DNA of 64,000 bases. Source: Liolophura sinensis. Taxonomy: Eukaryota; Mollusca; Polyplacophora; Chitonida; Chitonidae. Below are positions 8,251-17,894 of this stretch, piece after piece (the first letter of the stretch is position 1; every line of letters starts with the position of its first letter). The notes under the pieces are model-generated. The model saw nothing but the letters and a program-made list of their open reading frames with translations, did no database searches and was not told the origin of the DNA. A program made the translations under genes and the position numbers. The DNA lies in contig NC_088300.1 in assembly GCF_032854445.1 (NCBI RefSeq), forward strand, positions 25,961,608 to 26,025,607, given 5' to 3'.

Positions 8251-11200
8251 GTATGTACTCCTATCACCCGCTTTAAGTTATGTTCACGCGATGCAATTTG
8301 TCGTATCCGTTCACACGATGCGATTTCTTGTATCCGTTCACAAGATGCGATTAGTTGTATCCGTTTGCAAGATGCAATTTTCGTCGAATTCCAATAGACA
8401 AACAACAATGGGACACACGTGTATTCATACAATTTGTATAATTCAAGAATAATTCAATCCATGTGAACGCGAGATATAAAATAGCGTGTTTCTTATTTTC
8501 TCTTTCGGCTGTAGTCGATAACTACGTGTTGATACGACAAATGGAAAGAAAAGAGACTCGAAACCGTATTGCTTCGCGTCGCCAGCTGGAAAGGACCCCG
8601 TAATTTCACTTGGAATTATTGACTTCTTTGGTGCCGGGTGAATTGCTTACTGCAGTTAGCTTCTATGAATTTTGTTTTAAAGGGGATAATGTTGGGGAGT
8701 CAGTCTAAGGATTGAGCTTTTGTGTCCTTGCAGTATGTGCCCTGTAATATGTGCCCTGTGATATGTGCTCTGTGATGTGTCAAAGTTTCTGTATTCTACT
8801 GGAGCGGAAAAGCTGAGAATGATCTCTTTTGCATAACTTGGTAAAACCGGTTTGTGTAGGCGGGATATGTTTTCCATGTGTGTACATCCACTCTCAAGCA
8901 TTGTGCCAGTTGTGTAGGAAACCTTATCCAGTATCTATTTGCTAATGTGTAGTGAGAGTTTGAGTTTCGAATCAATACATGCCAGTGCATAAGTAAAACC
9001 ATGGAGGTAAAGCACTGTTCCAATTAACTTGAGTAACGTTACTAAATGAAAGGTGTATCCTGGTGGGATTATGAACGGCAAATCATTTTGTTCTAAGTAA
9101 TTTGTCATCACGTTAATTTTCAGCCTTCTTGGTGGTCCGCGGATTTTCAGAAAAATTCCAATGGACCTATCACAACAGAAATGCTGCCTGGAATACCGCA
9201 AATAACGTTTGTCGTAAAAACGGCGGACGTCTAGTGACACTTGATAGGCGCCTAAAGATAAACGCTGTGAATCATCTCAAGACAACCCCAGTATGGCAGA
9301 CAAATATCGTGATGTAAGTAACCTGTTCCATAAGATGTGCTCTCTGCAGAATGAACTCTGCAGAATGAAGTTTATATCCTATTGTCTCTAAAATTTTTCT
9401 CTATAAGGTGGCGTGTTTGGACAGCGCGTTGTCAGGAATTACACACAGAAAGATTATGTAAGGATCATCGAAAACTGTATCTTAATTACATGTATCTGTA
9501 GTGTGTTTTTAGCTTTCCCCAGACGAACTTAATATATATGCTGAAATATTCGGGTTATAAAGTGGGCTTTATGAGTCATATTTGGTTATATCATAGTGTG
9601 CATCAAACCTGCACATTTGTGAAATCTTTCCTTTGTTTTCATAATACGGATTTATAACTGAACCTATATAACAGCTAATCTGATATTACACACGGAGGAC
9701 AGTGAAACAAAAATTAAGATATAATTTAAAAAAATAAAACACAAATCAAAATTACACGCAGATATTACAGGAAGATGCAGTTTGGATGAAAAAAATGCCT
9801 TAAAATTAATATATATCTAAATATGGCCTTATAAGAGATAAAACATAAGCATACTATTTTATCATTTAATTAATTGTTGTTTAACGCCATACTCATGACC
9901 TGTGGACTTATATAATGTCAGGCAGTTTTACATTAGTATAGGAAACGGAAGTGCCACGTCATACTGGTAGAAGATATGTGCTTTTTATAATGAACGCTAG
10001 AGTCCCTAGTCGGTCAGACATGCTTTGTCCATCACAAATTCCCTGTTCAGTATATGAGACAACATCACAGAGAGAGAGATTAGGGCAGCAACTATTTGAT
10101 TGTTGGCAAATTGTCACACGTAACCAGTGAAATTCGCCCACTTGTCAGATTACCTCAATGAAAGAGATAAGGAATCGACTCTAGTTGGCTGATTTGAGAG
10201 AGAGGCAAGTCAAGGCTTATGCCTCGCCTAATCTGAATTTTAGGCATGCAAGATTTATTCAAGCGTGGAAAAGGCTGGAAGTTTTAACCCAGTATACCCA
10301 GTCTACACTGTCAGCCAGTCAGTGTTGACTCTGTATCCCTTTATTGAACATCCACCTTCTATGTCCGAGCGATTGAAAAGCAGGCTCCAGTGCAGTGTTT
10401 TTTTTACATGTATGTCTTTTAATGTCCAACAGTGGAATTTGCAGGGATTTTTTGAAGAATAAAACCAGTTGGTTGAGGTTATTATTGTGCCTTTATGATT
10501 CCATATTTACTTTGAGTGAATGAATGATTATGGCTTAACGTCACATCAGCAATATTTCAGCCATATCGTGGCGAAAGTTTACTTTGAAATAGCGGAGGAA
10601 ATAATAGAGATAAATGGAGATAGATTATTATAAGGGCATTCAAAAGTGTCAAAGTACTTGCATGATATTTACTTTTGTCGTTTCCTTGATAATAGAGACA
10701 GCGACTACTGGATTGGGCTGTTTGATAGTGACATACCAAACATGGCGTACAAGTGGTCAAATTGCAGGTCATTAGACAACTCACTGAGCAAGTGGAAGAA
10801 TAGAGAACCCAGGAGTACAAACAGTCACTATTGTATCAAGGCCACAAAAGAGGAAGGCCTTTGGAAAACAGGGACTTGTCATCACAAACATCCATTCATT
10901 TGTGAAAAACGCCTAGGTTTGTGTATTTTTACTTTTATTTCAAATGCCTGTTTATCTGCGAATAAAGATTAAACAATGTATTGTTGTTTAACGCCAAACT
11001 CAAGCTTATTTGCTCTAATACATTGGATGTCATATTTATGGGATTTTGAAACCAGAGTGCTCAGGTTGCATTTAAAAAAAGAAAATAATACCGACTTGGG
11101 AATTCCCATTCATGACAAGTGCGTTGGAGTTTTGCGTTTATTAAATGTGAATTTCACTATAAATAGTAAGTTTAATATTTAGAAAGAGAGGATTGGAAAA

Positions 11201-14200
11201 AAGAAGTTGATCAGTGTTATACTAGGAAAACTGGTGGCTTGGACCGGCCCTGGGGCAGGTTCGGACGCTTATACGGTGACCTAAACTAAACCGGCCCCAT
11301 TTGGAACGGCTTTTGCTGATCCGTCAGTTTTAGTGGCCTAAATTAGAACGACTCCGTTTAGCCCACCGTTTTTGTCCGTGTAAATGCAAGACGGCAATTG
11401 CCGACTCAAATATATACTAATTCCAGTGACAGGTGCATGTTTACACCCACTATGTAGGTGAAGCAGTCATTAGATCTTCTGATCGGCGTGTAAACGTAAG
11501 AAGTCATAAACTGGTGAACTGTAAAGAACTCTCTCCAAAGACTTCTTTTTCAGTCAGGTAAATCCAAGCTACCATGGCTAATCTAAAGAGTTAAAGACCA
11601 GCACCAAGGAAAAAATAGTAGTTGTTTGTGGATTTAGTGCATGTTTGCATGATTTATGTATTTATTTATTTATTCATTGGATTGGTGTTTTGACGTCGTA
11701 CTCAAAAAATTCCACCTTTACGACGGCGGCCGGCATTATGGTGGGAGGAAACCGGAAAGGACCATCCGCAGGTTGCTGCAAGACCTTCCCACGTACAGTC
11801 GCATGTTTGTATTAGAATAGAATTACAAATGTTCACTTCCTAGTAAAACAGTATTAAAAGATTCAAATTAGATTTTGATTTTTTTCTTTATTAAGGTGTT
11901 AAGGAGTATGTAGGCCAACTTGTACAAAAAGGCCTTTAAAGCCCAGTGTCAGTATAATCTGACTTGGTGGGTTGTTATGTTTGGTGTCTTCTGCATGATA
12001 TTTCAGTGGCGGCAGCACTTTGGCTGCCTGGACTCGTCCTCCCACATGAAGACACAGTATATATACATACACCCTATGACTAATCGTTGTCTTATGACTG
12101 AAAAATTGTTAAGTACAACGTTAAACCCTAAGAATTCATTCTTAAACACTTGAATGTCTTATTAAAATGAAACTTCAAAACGTTTTTTTTATTCAATAAT
12201 TTATATTAAGGCAGTACTAAGACTATACGACTACAAACGGTTTGAATATTTTAATTTTGTTTTTCCTTTCCAAAGATATGTTTTACGCCTTTTTCCAGGG
12301 GATTGTACGCTTGAAACACATGCTGAATCATCAATTCAGGTTCAAGGTGGGGAATATGTTTATGTTCAACGACAGACAAACAGTTTGGCTGACTGTCAAA
12401 ACGGTTGTTTCCAGGAAAGTGGCTCGAAGGGTAAATGCTTTGCTATTACCTATTCTGCGTTATCAAGACGATGTCAACAGTACTTTGTCGATCACTACAT
12501 TGTGGCGTTGAAATCTACCATGATATCCTCCTTTGGAGAAACATCGGTATTCAAAAAATGCTTTGAAGGTGAGTATGTTCGTGTGATGGAAATTTATGGC
12601 AAAGGATCTTTTGTTTGTGGCGTTGTATTGATGTAAGTATGCTACAGAAGCTAATTGGTTTAATCTCTACACAATACTGTGTAGCTTGGACTACTGGCTT
12701 CCTTTCCGGCCGTACGTGGGAAGATCTGCAAGCAACCTGCGGATGGTCGTGGGTTTCCCCCTGGCTCTGTCCCGTTTCCTCCCACCATAATGCTGACCGC
12801 CGTCGTATAAGTGAAATTTTCTTGTGTATGGCGTACAACACCAATCAAATAAATAAATAGCCTAGACGAAATTGGTCGACATTCGCTTTGGGCGTTGCTG
12901 ATATTGTGTCACAGCGGGCTACATTTAAGAAAAGAATCTATGGAATGTCAACAAACTTCGTGGTGCTCTGTTCAACAGTTGCCGTAGATTCTGCAGAGGT
13001 GCCCAATCAACTGAAGGACGCAAGTCGACATCCAAATCCTTGTCAGCAAGACTCCGCTGCTCCCAGTACGCTTTCCTCTACACATGTTATTACGACGCAG
13101 GAGTCACCGGCAGTAAGATCCAAAGACATTGCTCCTGTAACATCTACGGAATCCTCAATGGTGACAACTCACCCAGGACCAGAGATCTCGTCCACACCGG
13201 CACCATCCTATAATACCTTCATTGTGTCGACTGTTCCCGATGCCCCGCCAACACCAGAAACGACTAAATTCTCGTCAACAGTTCGGGAAACTTCTGGCCA
13301 TTCAACATCACAGCCTCAAGCTGACACAGAAAGACGGTCAGCATCTGTTACCCACAGCTCTACTATTGCATGGCACCTGACCAGCAATAACCAGAATTCC
13401 TTCTCATTTCAAACTTCAGCTGCTGGCGTTGAAATCACCTCAGCTGAGACAATAAGTACAACTAACCGGGGCAACTGCAGCTCAGGTCTGTAAACTGTTT
13501 TCTACATGTTATAGCCTTATAAAGCATGAAAGAATGAAAACGATGCAAACTTCGTATAAAAGGCTCTTTTTTATTCTCAAGGACAAACAGACTTATTTAC
13601 AATATGGACTTGCATCGTTTTTGTTTTCCTCTATTTTAATGTAGAAAATAGATATAAAACACGATATAACTCAGCCATAAAGCACGATATAAACTCAGTC
13701 ATAAAGTATGAAATAGCTCAATCATAGAGCCCGATGTAATCCAGTCATAAAGACGATCACGATTTACCTCAGCCAAAGAGCACGATATAACTCAGTCATA
13801 AAAGCACTATATAACTCCGTCATAGAGCATGATATGACTTAGTCAAAGACCACGATATAACTCAGTCATAAAGCACGATATAAATCAGCCATAGATCATG
13901 AAATACCTGGGTCATGAAGCACGGTATAGCTCAGTCAAAGAGCACGATATTACACAGTCATAGGGCATGATATAACTCAGTTATTAAGCACGATAAAACT
14001 CAGTCACAGAGCACGATATAACTCAGTCTTAATGCACTATATAACTCCGTCATAGAGCATGATATGACTTAGTCAAAGAGCACGGTATCACTCTGTTATA
14101 AAACACGATATATGTCAGTCATAGATCACGATATCTCTGTCATAAAGCTCGATATCAGTCATAGGGCACTATATTACTCGGTCATAAAGTACGATATACA

Positions 14201-15300
14201 TGTAACTTAGTCATAGAGCACAACATGACTCAGTCATAGGGCATGATATAACTCAATCATGAAGCACGATATAACACAGTCATAGAGCATGATATAACTC
14301 AGTCATTAAGCACGATATAGCTCAGTCATAGTGCACGATATGACTTAGTCAAAGAGCACGGTATCACTGTTATAAAACACGATATATGTCAGTCATAGAT
14401 CACGATATCTCTGTCATAAAGCTCGATATCAGTCATAGAGCACTATATTACTCAGTCATAAAGTACGATATACATGTAACTCAGTCATAGAGCACGACAT
14501 GACTCAGTCATAGGGCATGATATAACTCAGTCATAAAGCACGATATAACTCAGTCATAAAGTCATAAAGTACGATATAAATGTAACTCAGTCATAGAGCA
14601 CGACATGACTTAGTCATAGAGCACGATACAACTCAGTCATTAATCTCAGCCGTAAAGCACGATATAACTATGCCCTTGAGCCGGCTTTGGCCGAGTGATT
14701 AGAGGCGCTTGTCTGTCAGTATCTGCCTTGGACATGGAGTTTGTGCACTTCCAGCTCTTATTGGGCCTTGGTGACAATGCGCTGGTTACAAAACTGGTAA
14801 TGTATTACTGATACATTGCTTGAAAATAATTGTCATTTAAACTTGGGAATGAGTGACCGTTTCACGGGAAGAGATGCTACATATATCCGTAGCCTGTTCT
14901 AGTCGACGTGAGGAGTTACAAGATGTTTCAGATGTCAAAAATGTCTAGTGTCTGACATTTAATACGTGCTACTTTAATTTCAGATTCGCTTACAACCGAA
15001 ATGTGTCCCTGTTCGTGCAAAAATTCGTTCACCGAGGCAGAATCCAGGGTTTTCATTGCATCGATTTTAGGAAGTCTGGAAGTAGACACAAAAAGTGTAT
15101 CTTCATACAAGCGGAAGTTTGTCAGCGTGCATGACGATAGGCCGAGTGCACAGCAGATTGGTTGGGTTGGTGCCATTTTCCTCGCCATAGTGTTCGGAGG
15201 ATTGATTTTGCTTGACCTGCACAGACTAATGCCCGCTCTTAAACTGATGTTTACTGGACTGAAACAAACACTACTTGAAACAGACAACCTGAAACAATGA
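8178..15300 (+). CDS. Predicted single-pass receptor: C-type lectin + PAN/apple-like domain + mucin-like stalk + TM
   Basis: The coding exons are 8178-8250, 9124-9313, 10696-10916, 12299-12568, 12979-13485 and 14984-15300. They total 1578 nt, or 525 codons plus TGA, and every junction keeps frame. Residues 1-24 may be a signal peptide and 25-161 form a C-type lectin domain (C54/C157 and C134/C149 as the canonical pairs, WIGL at 93-96). Residues 162-251 form a PAN/apple-like domain with six Cys, and 252-420 a stalk about one third Ser/Thr. Residues 428-432 are CPCSC, 479-497 a transmembrane helix, and 498-525 a short cytoplasmic tail. Topology would be extracellular N-terminus, with a role in surface recognition or adhesion as inference. 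The 5' end is least certain. An AATAAA lies 189 bp past the stop. Confidence 0.75.
8282..8380. repeat. 27-bp tandem repeat in intron 1
   Basis: Almost four copies of a 27-bp unit of the type GTTCACAAGATGCGATT plus ten further bases. They lie just downstream of the exon 1 donor. Because 27 is a multiple of three, short repetitive frames appear on both strands; none looks coding. Confidence 0.8.
8728..8782. repeat. 14-bp tandem repeat in intron 1
   Basis: Three to four copies of the unit ATATGTGCCCTGTG with small variations. Confidence 0.65.
9124..9313 (+). CDS. Exon 2: N-terminal half of C-type lectin domain
   Basis: The acceptor is TTAATTTTCAG at 9113-9123 and the donor is GAT|GTAAGT at 9314. 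It encodes FSEKFQWTYHNRNAAWNTA, then NNVCRKNGGRLVTLD. The W-x2-A-x3-C-x4-G-G-x-L-V-T-L pattern is the first helix and strand of a C-type lectin fold, with C54 as the first conserved Cys. It starts in phase 1 and ends in phase 2. Confidence 0.85.
9870..9945 (-). mobile_element. Decayed SINE 3' module in intron 2
   Basis: TTTAACGCCATACTCATGA matches the conserved tail module of the local SINEs read in reverse, preceded by a degenerate TTTA/TTAA run. The rest of the element is not recognisable. Confidence 0.45.
10513..10575 (-). mobile_element. SINE tail module in intron 2 (third SINE type)
   Basis: The segment GGCTTAACGTCACATCAGCA followed by ATATTTCAGCCATATCGTGG has a nearly identical partner at 50,367-50,430. 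It aligns with the tail module of family A (TTTTACGCCGTACTCAAGA, ATATTTCACTTATACGACGG), so it is a related SINE 3' end with a different sequence variant. Confidence 0.55.
10696..10916 (+). CDS. Exon 3: C-terminal half of C-type lectin domain
   Basis: The acceptor is CTTGATAATAG ending at 10695 and the donor is CTAG|GTTTGT at 10917. It encodes DSDYWIGLFDSD, KWSNCRSLDN, EGLWKTGTC and HPFICEKR. WIGL and the closing FICEK are hallmark C-type lectin motifs. C134, C149 and C157 complete the two conserved disulphides with C54. The Ca2+/sugar positions read E-P-R and W-K-T instead of EPN/QPD and WND. The start completes the phase-2 codon of exon 2; the end is phase 1. Confidence 0.88.
11654..11806 (-). 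mobile_element. Family A SINE, 5'-truncated, in intron 3
   Basis: The (TTTA)n tail, tail module and GC-rich body match family A, but an internal segment is missing and the tRNA-like head is absent. It sits antisense in the intron between the lectin and PAN exons. Confidence 0.8.
12299..12568 (+). CDS. Exon 4: PAN/apple-like domain
   Basis: The acceptor is CTTTTTCCAG ending at 12298 and the donor is GAAG|GTGAGT at 12569. Both ends are phase 1, so the exon is a symmetric domain cassette. It encodes GDCTLETHAESSIQVQ, NSLADCQNGCFQESG, KCFAITYS and RRCQQYF, with Cys at 164, 194, 198, 208, 220 and 249. The S-x3-C-x3-C...C-x-A-I-x-Y-S...C spacing is the PAN/apple pattern used for protein or carbohydrate binding. 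The family call is by motif only. Confidence 0.75.
12690..12859 (+). mobile_element. Family A SINE, headless, sense orientation in intron 4
   Basis: This copy runs from CTGGCTTCCTTTCCGGCCGT to the (AAAT)n end, lacking the tRNA-like head. It fills roughly 40% of the 410-bp intron between the PAN exon and the stalk exon. Small substitutions relative to other copies indicate age. Confidence 0.85.
12979..13485 (+). CDS. Exon 5: Ser/Thr-rich mucin-like stalk
   Basis: The acceptor is TTCAACAG ending at 12978. A second in-phase acceptor (TTCTGCAG ending at 12996) would remove six residues. The donor is TCAG|GTCTGT at 13486, phase 1 at both ends. The segment is low in hydrophobic residues, with about 58 Ser/Thr in 169 residues plus many Pro, as in an O-glycosylated stalk holding the binding domains off the membrane. 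It ends with NCSS next to the CPCSC region of exon 6. Confidence 0.7.
13655..14672. repeat. 23-bp satellite array filling intron 5, with higher-order repeats
   Basis: About 43 tandem copies of a 23-bp unit of the type AGCACGATATAACTCAGTCATA. Blocks of units were duplicated: TGACTTAGTCAAAGA recurs at 13,835, 14,065 and 14,341, spacings of 230 and 276 bp, which are 10 and 12 units. The array lies entirely between the stalk exon and the transmembrane exon. There are no unique spacers between units, so this is not a CRISPR array. Confidence 0.92.
14682..14815 (+). mobile_element. tRNA-like SINE head fragment at the right edge of the satellite
   Basis: GGCTTTGGCCGAGTGATTAG followed by AGGCGCTTGTCTGTCAG looks like the 5' half of a tRNA-derived SINE with an A box. 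A similar head, GTGGTTAAAGGCGCTTGCC, occurs at about 19,790. It abuts the end of the satellite array. No complete tRNA structure is present. Confidence 0.5.
14984..15300 (+). CDS. Exon 6: CPCxC region, transmembrane helix, cytoplasmic tail, stop
   Basis: The acceptor is CTTTAATTTCAG ending at 14983; the split codon becomes GAT. It encodes MCPCSCKNSF, a short linker, SVSSYKRKFVSVHDDRPSAQ, the helix IGWVGAIFLAIVFGGLILL (479-497) and a 28-residue tail ending NLKQ. I remember CPCxC plus a basic run, DDRPSA and a C-terminal helix from uncharacterised molluscan membrane proteins, but cannot verify this here. Stop TGA is at 15298-15300. Confidence 0.82.
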
Positions 15301-15488
15301 ATACAAATATAACAATTATCAATGGCCCACTCGTGGAGAAGTTTATTCTGTTCACGAGACGAGCCAGTGTGAAGTAACTATTCAATGACTTGAAAACATC
15401 TCTGGGCAAAACATGTTAATCCAGAAAGGGATAACCCATCGTGATGTATTGACACATAAAAAAGCCTGAGAAGTTCTGCGTGCTCGAA

Positions 15489-15494
15489 AATAAA
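15489..15494 (+). promoter_or_regulatory. Candidate polyadenylation signal
   Basis: The canonical hexamer AATAAA lies 189 bp after the stop codon of the lectin-PAN gene, the first such hexamer downstream. A SINE 3' fragment begins within 10 bp. Transcript evidence would be needed to confirm the cleavage site. Confidence 0.4.
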
Positions 15495-15502
15495 GAGTGC
15501 AA

Positions 15503-15590
15503 TGTATTTATTTATTTGATAGCTCTTTAACGCCATAGTCAAGAATTTTACAATTATACAAGGGCGGCCAGTTTTATGGCAAAACAGGTA
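15503..15590 (-). mobile_element. Family A SINE 3' fragment
   Basis: TATTTATTTATTTGATAGCT is followed by TTAACGCCATAGTCAAGAAT and a degenerate GGGCGGCCAG. This is the tail module only, antisense to the upstream gene. Confidence 0.7.
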
Positions 15591-15599
15591 CATCTGGCA

Positions 15600-16425
15600 A
15601 TTACTGGCGCACTATCTGACTTGTAGCCTAAACACAAGCACACCATATTGGTGGTAGACAAGTGGCCTTCAGAACTTTAGACTGCATAAACAGCCACACG
15701 ATCAATGTTAATCGTAGAATTTACTTGTAGGCTCCACTAACAGAGAGCAAAACTCATTGTGAGAAAACTCATATCGTGGGTGGTACATTCTTTTGCAGTA
15801 ATGAGTTGAAGAAATCTTGAAGGTCAAGCAACAACGGGCGTTCAGGCCGCCATGTTTTGTGGAGAATCGTCAGTTAATACTTAGTCGATCAAAATGTCTC
15901 CAAACAGGGGACTCTACTCTAAAGACATTTCCTGACTGATACATCACTGACTTATTTCCCTTTACAAAACAAAGCATTCGTGTGTTTCTCTGTATTTTGG
16001 TCACACATGTATAATTCATGTAAATGACTCCAAGATTTACCTCTGAAATGAAGAATGATGGAACACTGCCCCACAGTCATTTAGGTTGTTGATGCACTAT
16101 AAATTTCTGCATTGCTATGTTGCAACTATTTAAAATATATCAGAATTTTGTTTGTTTTGGATTGAACTAAAAACTTTTTGTCCACAACCCTGAAGGTTAA
16201 CAAGGTGACAAAATGCTATGACTTCACTTCCAGCAATCACAGCTCAAAAATGGTGGTCACGCTAGATTGATTTTGTGATATGTTGAAGGGAAAAGTGCAA
16301 GATACAAATGGTGGTATGGCATGGTGCCTAGCGAAAGTTAGGGGATATATATTTTGGGGGTTGAAGTTTACATACACAGTAAGCAAAATCAATGCGCTTA
16401 TGTAACTTATGTGACAAACGTCCAG
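15600..16425. other. Unassigned sequence
   Basis: No supported gene or repeat was recognised. Short frames lack conserved features. Confidence 0.4.
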
Positions 16426-16429
16426 TGTA

Positions 16430-16660
16430 TGTTTGGGTTATTCTGGACCAGTAACGTCTAATAAATTGCAATTAACACCACTGCATCTTTTTTACCTATT
16501 TCTACGTAAGCCATGGTGCCAGGAAGGCGTGTAATTTACTACTGTTTATGCATTTACATGAACAGAATAAAACCCTAACTGAGGTAAATTGATACGAAAT
16601 GATAAGAGGCCTTATTTCACCGGTTACATGTGACCATATTCTGTTCGACTGGATGCCATC
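16430..16660. repeat. Older dispersed repeat, first copy
   Basis: The text TATTCTGGACCAGTAACGTC, TAATAAATTG and later GGCGTGTAATTTACTACTGT matches the segment beginning at about 18,598, with TCTAGACCAGTGACGTG and GGTCGTGTAATTTTCTACTA. Further along, GAGGTAAATTGA and TTTCACCGGTTACATG match GAGGTAAACTGA and CTTCATCGGTTACGTG. Identity is moderate and the ends are unclear. The minus-strand frame at 16,502-16,786 overlaps it and is not considered a gene. Confidence 0.6.
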
Positions 16661-16931
16661 TACAGTAAACTGAAATGAATCCTTCCTCGTGACAATGCAT
16701 ATGTTTGTGGCGATGGAAATCAAGTACCTTCCTGTTTCATTTTCTTCGAAATTGTGGAATTGATTGGGATTTTTTGGTGCCAGCATAATTTTAATAGAAG
16801 TGGTTTCGCGTATACCACTTATGACATTTAAGACTACGGCATAGAGAGCATAACCAGAGCGGCGACGACAACGTGATAGTCGCTAATCCCCTGCCCACCA
16901 CCACAACAGTTCGCGTCTTGTGGTCTGCACT

Positions 16932-17012
16932 CTCTTTATTATGGCGACCAGAGCCCGAGGGAAGCCCACGACCATCCGCAGGTTGCTGCAGACCTTCCCA
17001 TATACGACGCGG
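16932..17012 (-). mobile_element. Family A SINE body fragment
   Basis: The run AGCCCGAGGGAAGCCCACGA then CCATCCGCAGGTTGCTGCAG and ACCTTCCCATATACGACG is the GC-rich body of family A with neither head nor tail. Confidence 0.75.
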
Positions 17013-17019
17013 AGAAATA

Positions 17020-17600
17020 TCAAAGGAAAACCATAGCCTAATTCTAAGTCTACTTCAGTTATTTTTTTCTGCATAATGAATACGTAGCCGTGAGTTGTAC
17101 AGCACGATTGACCTCACGTATATGTACTAAGCATAGTTTTGACTCCAGCATGTATTACATCAAGTTACATGCAGTAATATTTCTGTTTTTCATGGCTGTG
17201 TTTTGAGTACGGTAGTAACCAGAATTCTACAAATTATTTTTTTTAACGAATCAAGAAAATGCTACAACTTTACCAAATGAATTTGTTGTATTTTACAATC
17301 TGCATATTTTCCTTCTCGCATCCTTTATTAGCTGTCAACAGTCTTTTACAATGAGATCTTATCAGCATGAAGGGGATAGTGCAACAACTGGTTGACAAAT
17401 ACACCAACATCTGAACAAAGGTAAAATTATGCGAGTCACCAAGAGCTCAATATCACATTCCACATTTCACTGAATTTTAGAACAGATACGACAAGTAATA
17501 CACGGCTTAGTCTAGAGAGCATTTCGTTTGTACAGCGCACGTATACGATTAAACAAATACTGCAGTAAGCAAGACAGAGTAATGCCCCTTTGCACGACGC
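17020..17600. other. Unassigned sequence
   Basis: AT-rich with no supported gene and no recognised repeat. Confidence 0.4.
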
Positions 17601-17603
17601 TCA

Positions 17604-17890
17604 GAGTGAGTGAGTAAGTGAGTTTTCAGTCATATGACGACGAAGGAATCCTTTGAGTGCATGTAATGTGCCTCCTTGTTGCAGGACGGATTTCCACCGC
17701 TCTTTTATCCAGTACTGCTTCACTGAGACGACTTCCTGAAGGCAAGTAAGCTGCCCCGCCCGAGCCATTATACTAATACGGGTCAACCAGTCGTTGCACT
17801 ATTCCCTTTATGCTGAACGCCAAGCGAGGAAGTTACAACTTCCTCTTTTAAAGTTTTAGGTGTGACTCGACCCAGGCTTGACATGACGCT
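17604..17890 (-). mobile_element. Probable SINE-type interspersed repeat (distinct family)
   Basis: The segment starts with a GAGTGAGTGAGT run and TCATATGACGACGAAGGAAT, reminiscent of the SINE tail module. It continues with a GC-richer body containing GCAGGACGGATTTCCACCGC and GTGTGACTCGACCCAGGCTT, the latter like the reverse of a tRNA-type B-box region. I recognise the phrasing as a common molluscan dispersed repeat from memory but cannot name it. A 61-codon minus-strand frame across it is incidental. Confidence 0.5.
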
Positions 17891-17894
17891 AAGT

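Noticed and set aside
8216-8452. Alternative start MSVRMFGCNSTR overlapping exon 1
   Set aside because: It is in a different phase from the lectin exon, lacks a signal peptide, and continues into the 27-bp intronic tandem repeat.
13655-14672. CRISPR-like repeat array
   Set aside because: Units are contiguous 23-bp degenerate tandems without unique spacers, and the array sits in an intron of a eukaryotic gene.
16502-16786. 94-codon minus-strand frame
   Set aside because: It overlaps a dispersed repeat with another copy at 18.6-19.1 kb in which the frame is not kept.
17601-17786. 61-codon minus-strand frame resembling a small protein
   Set aside because: It lies inside a SINE-type interspersed repeat, and the apparent phrase similarity is that of the repeat.
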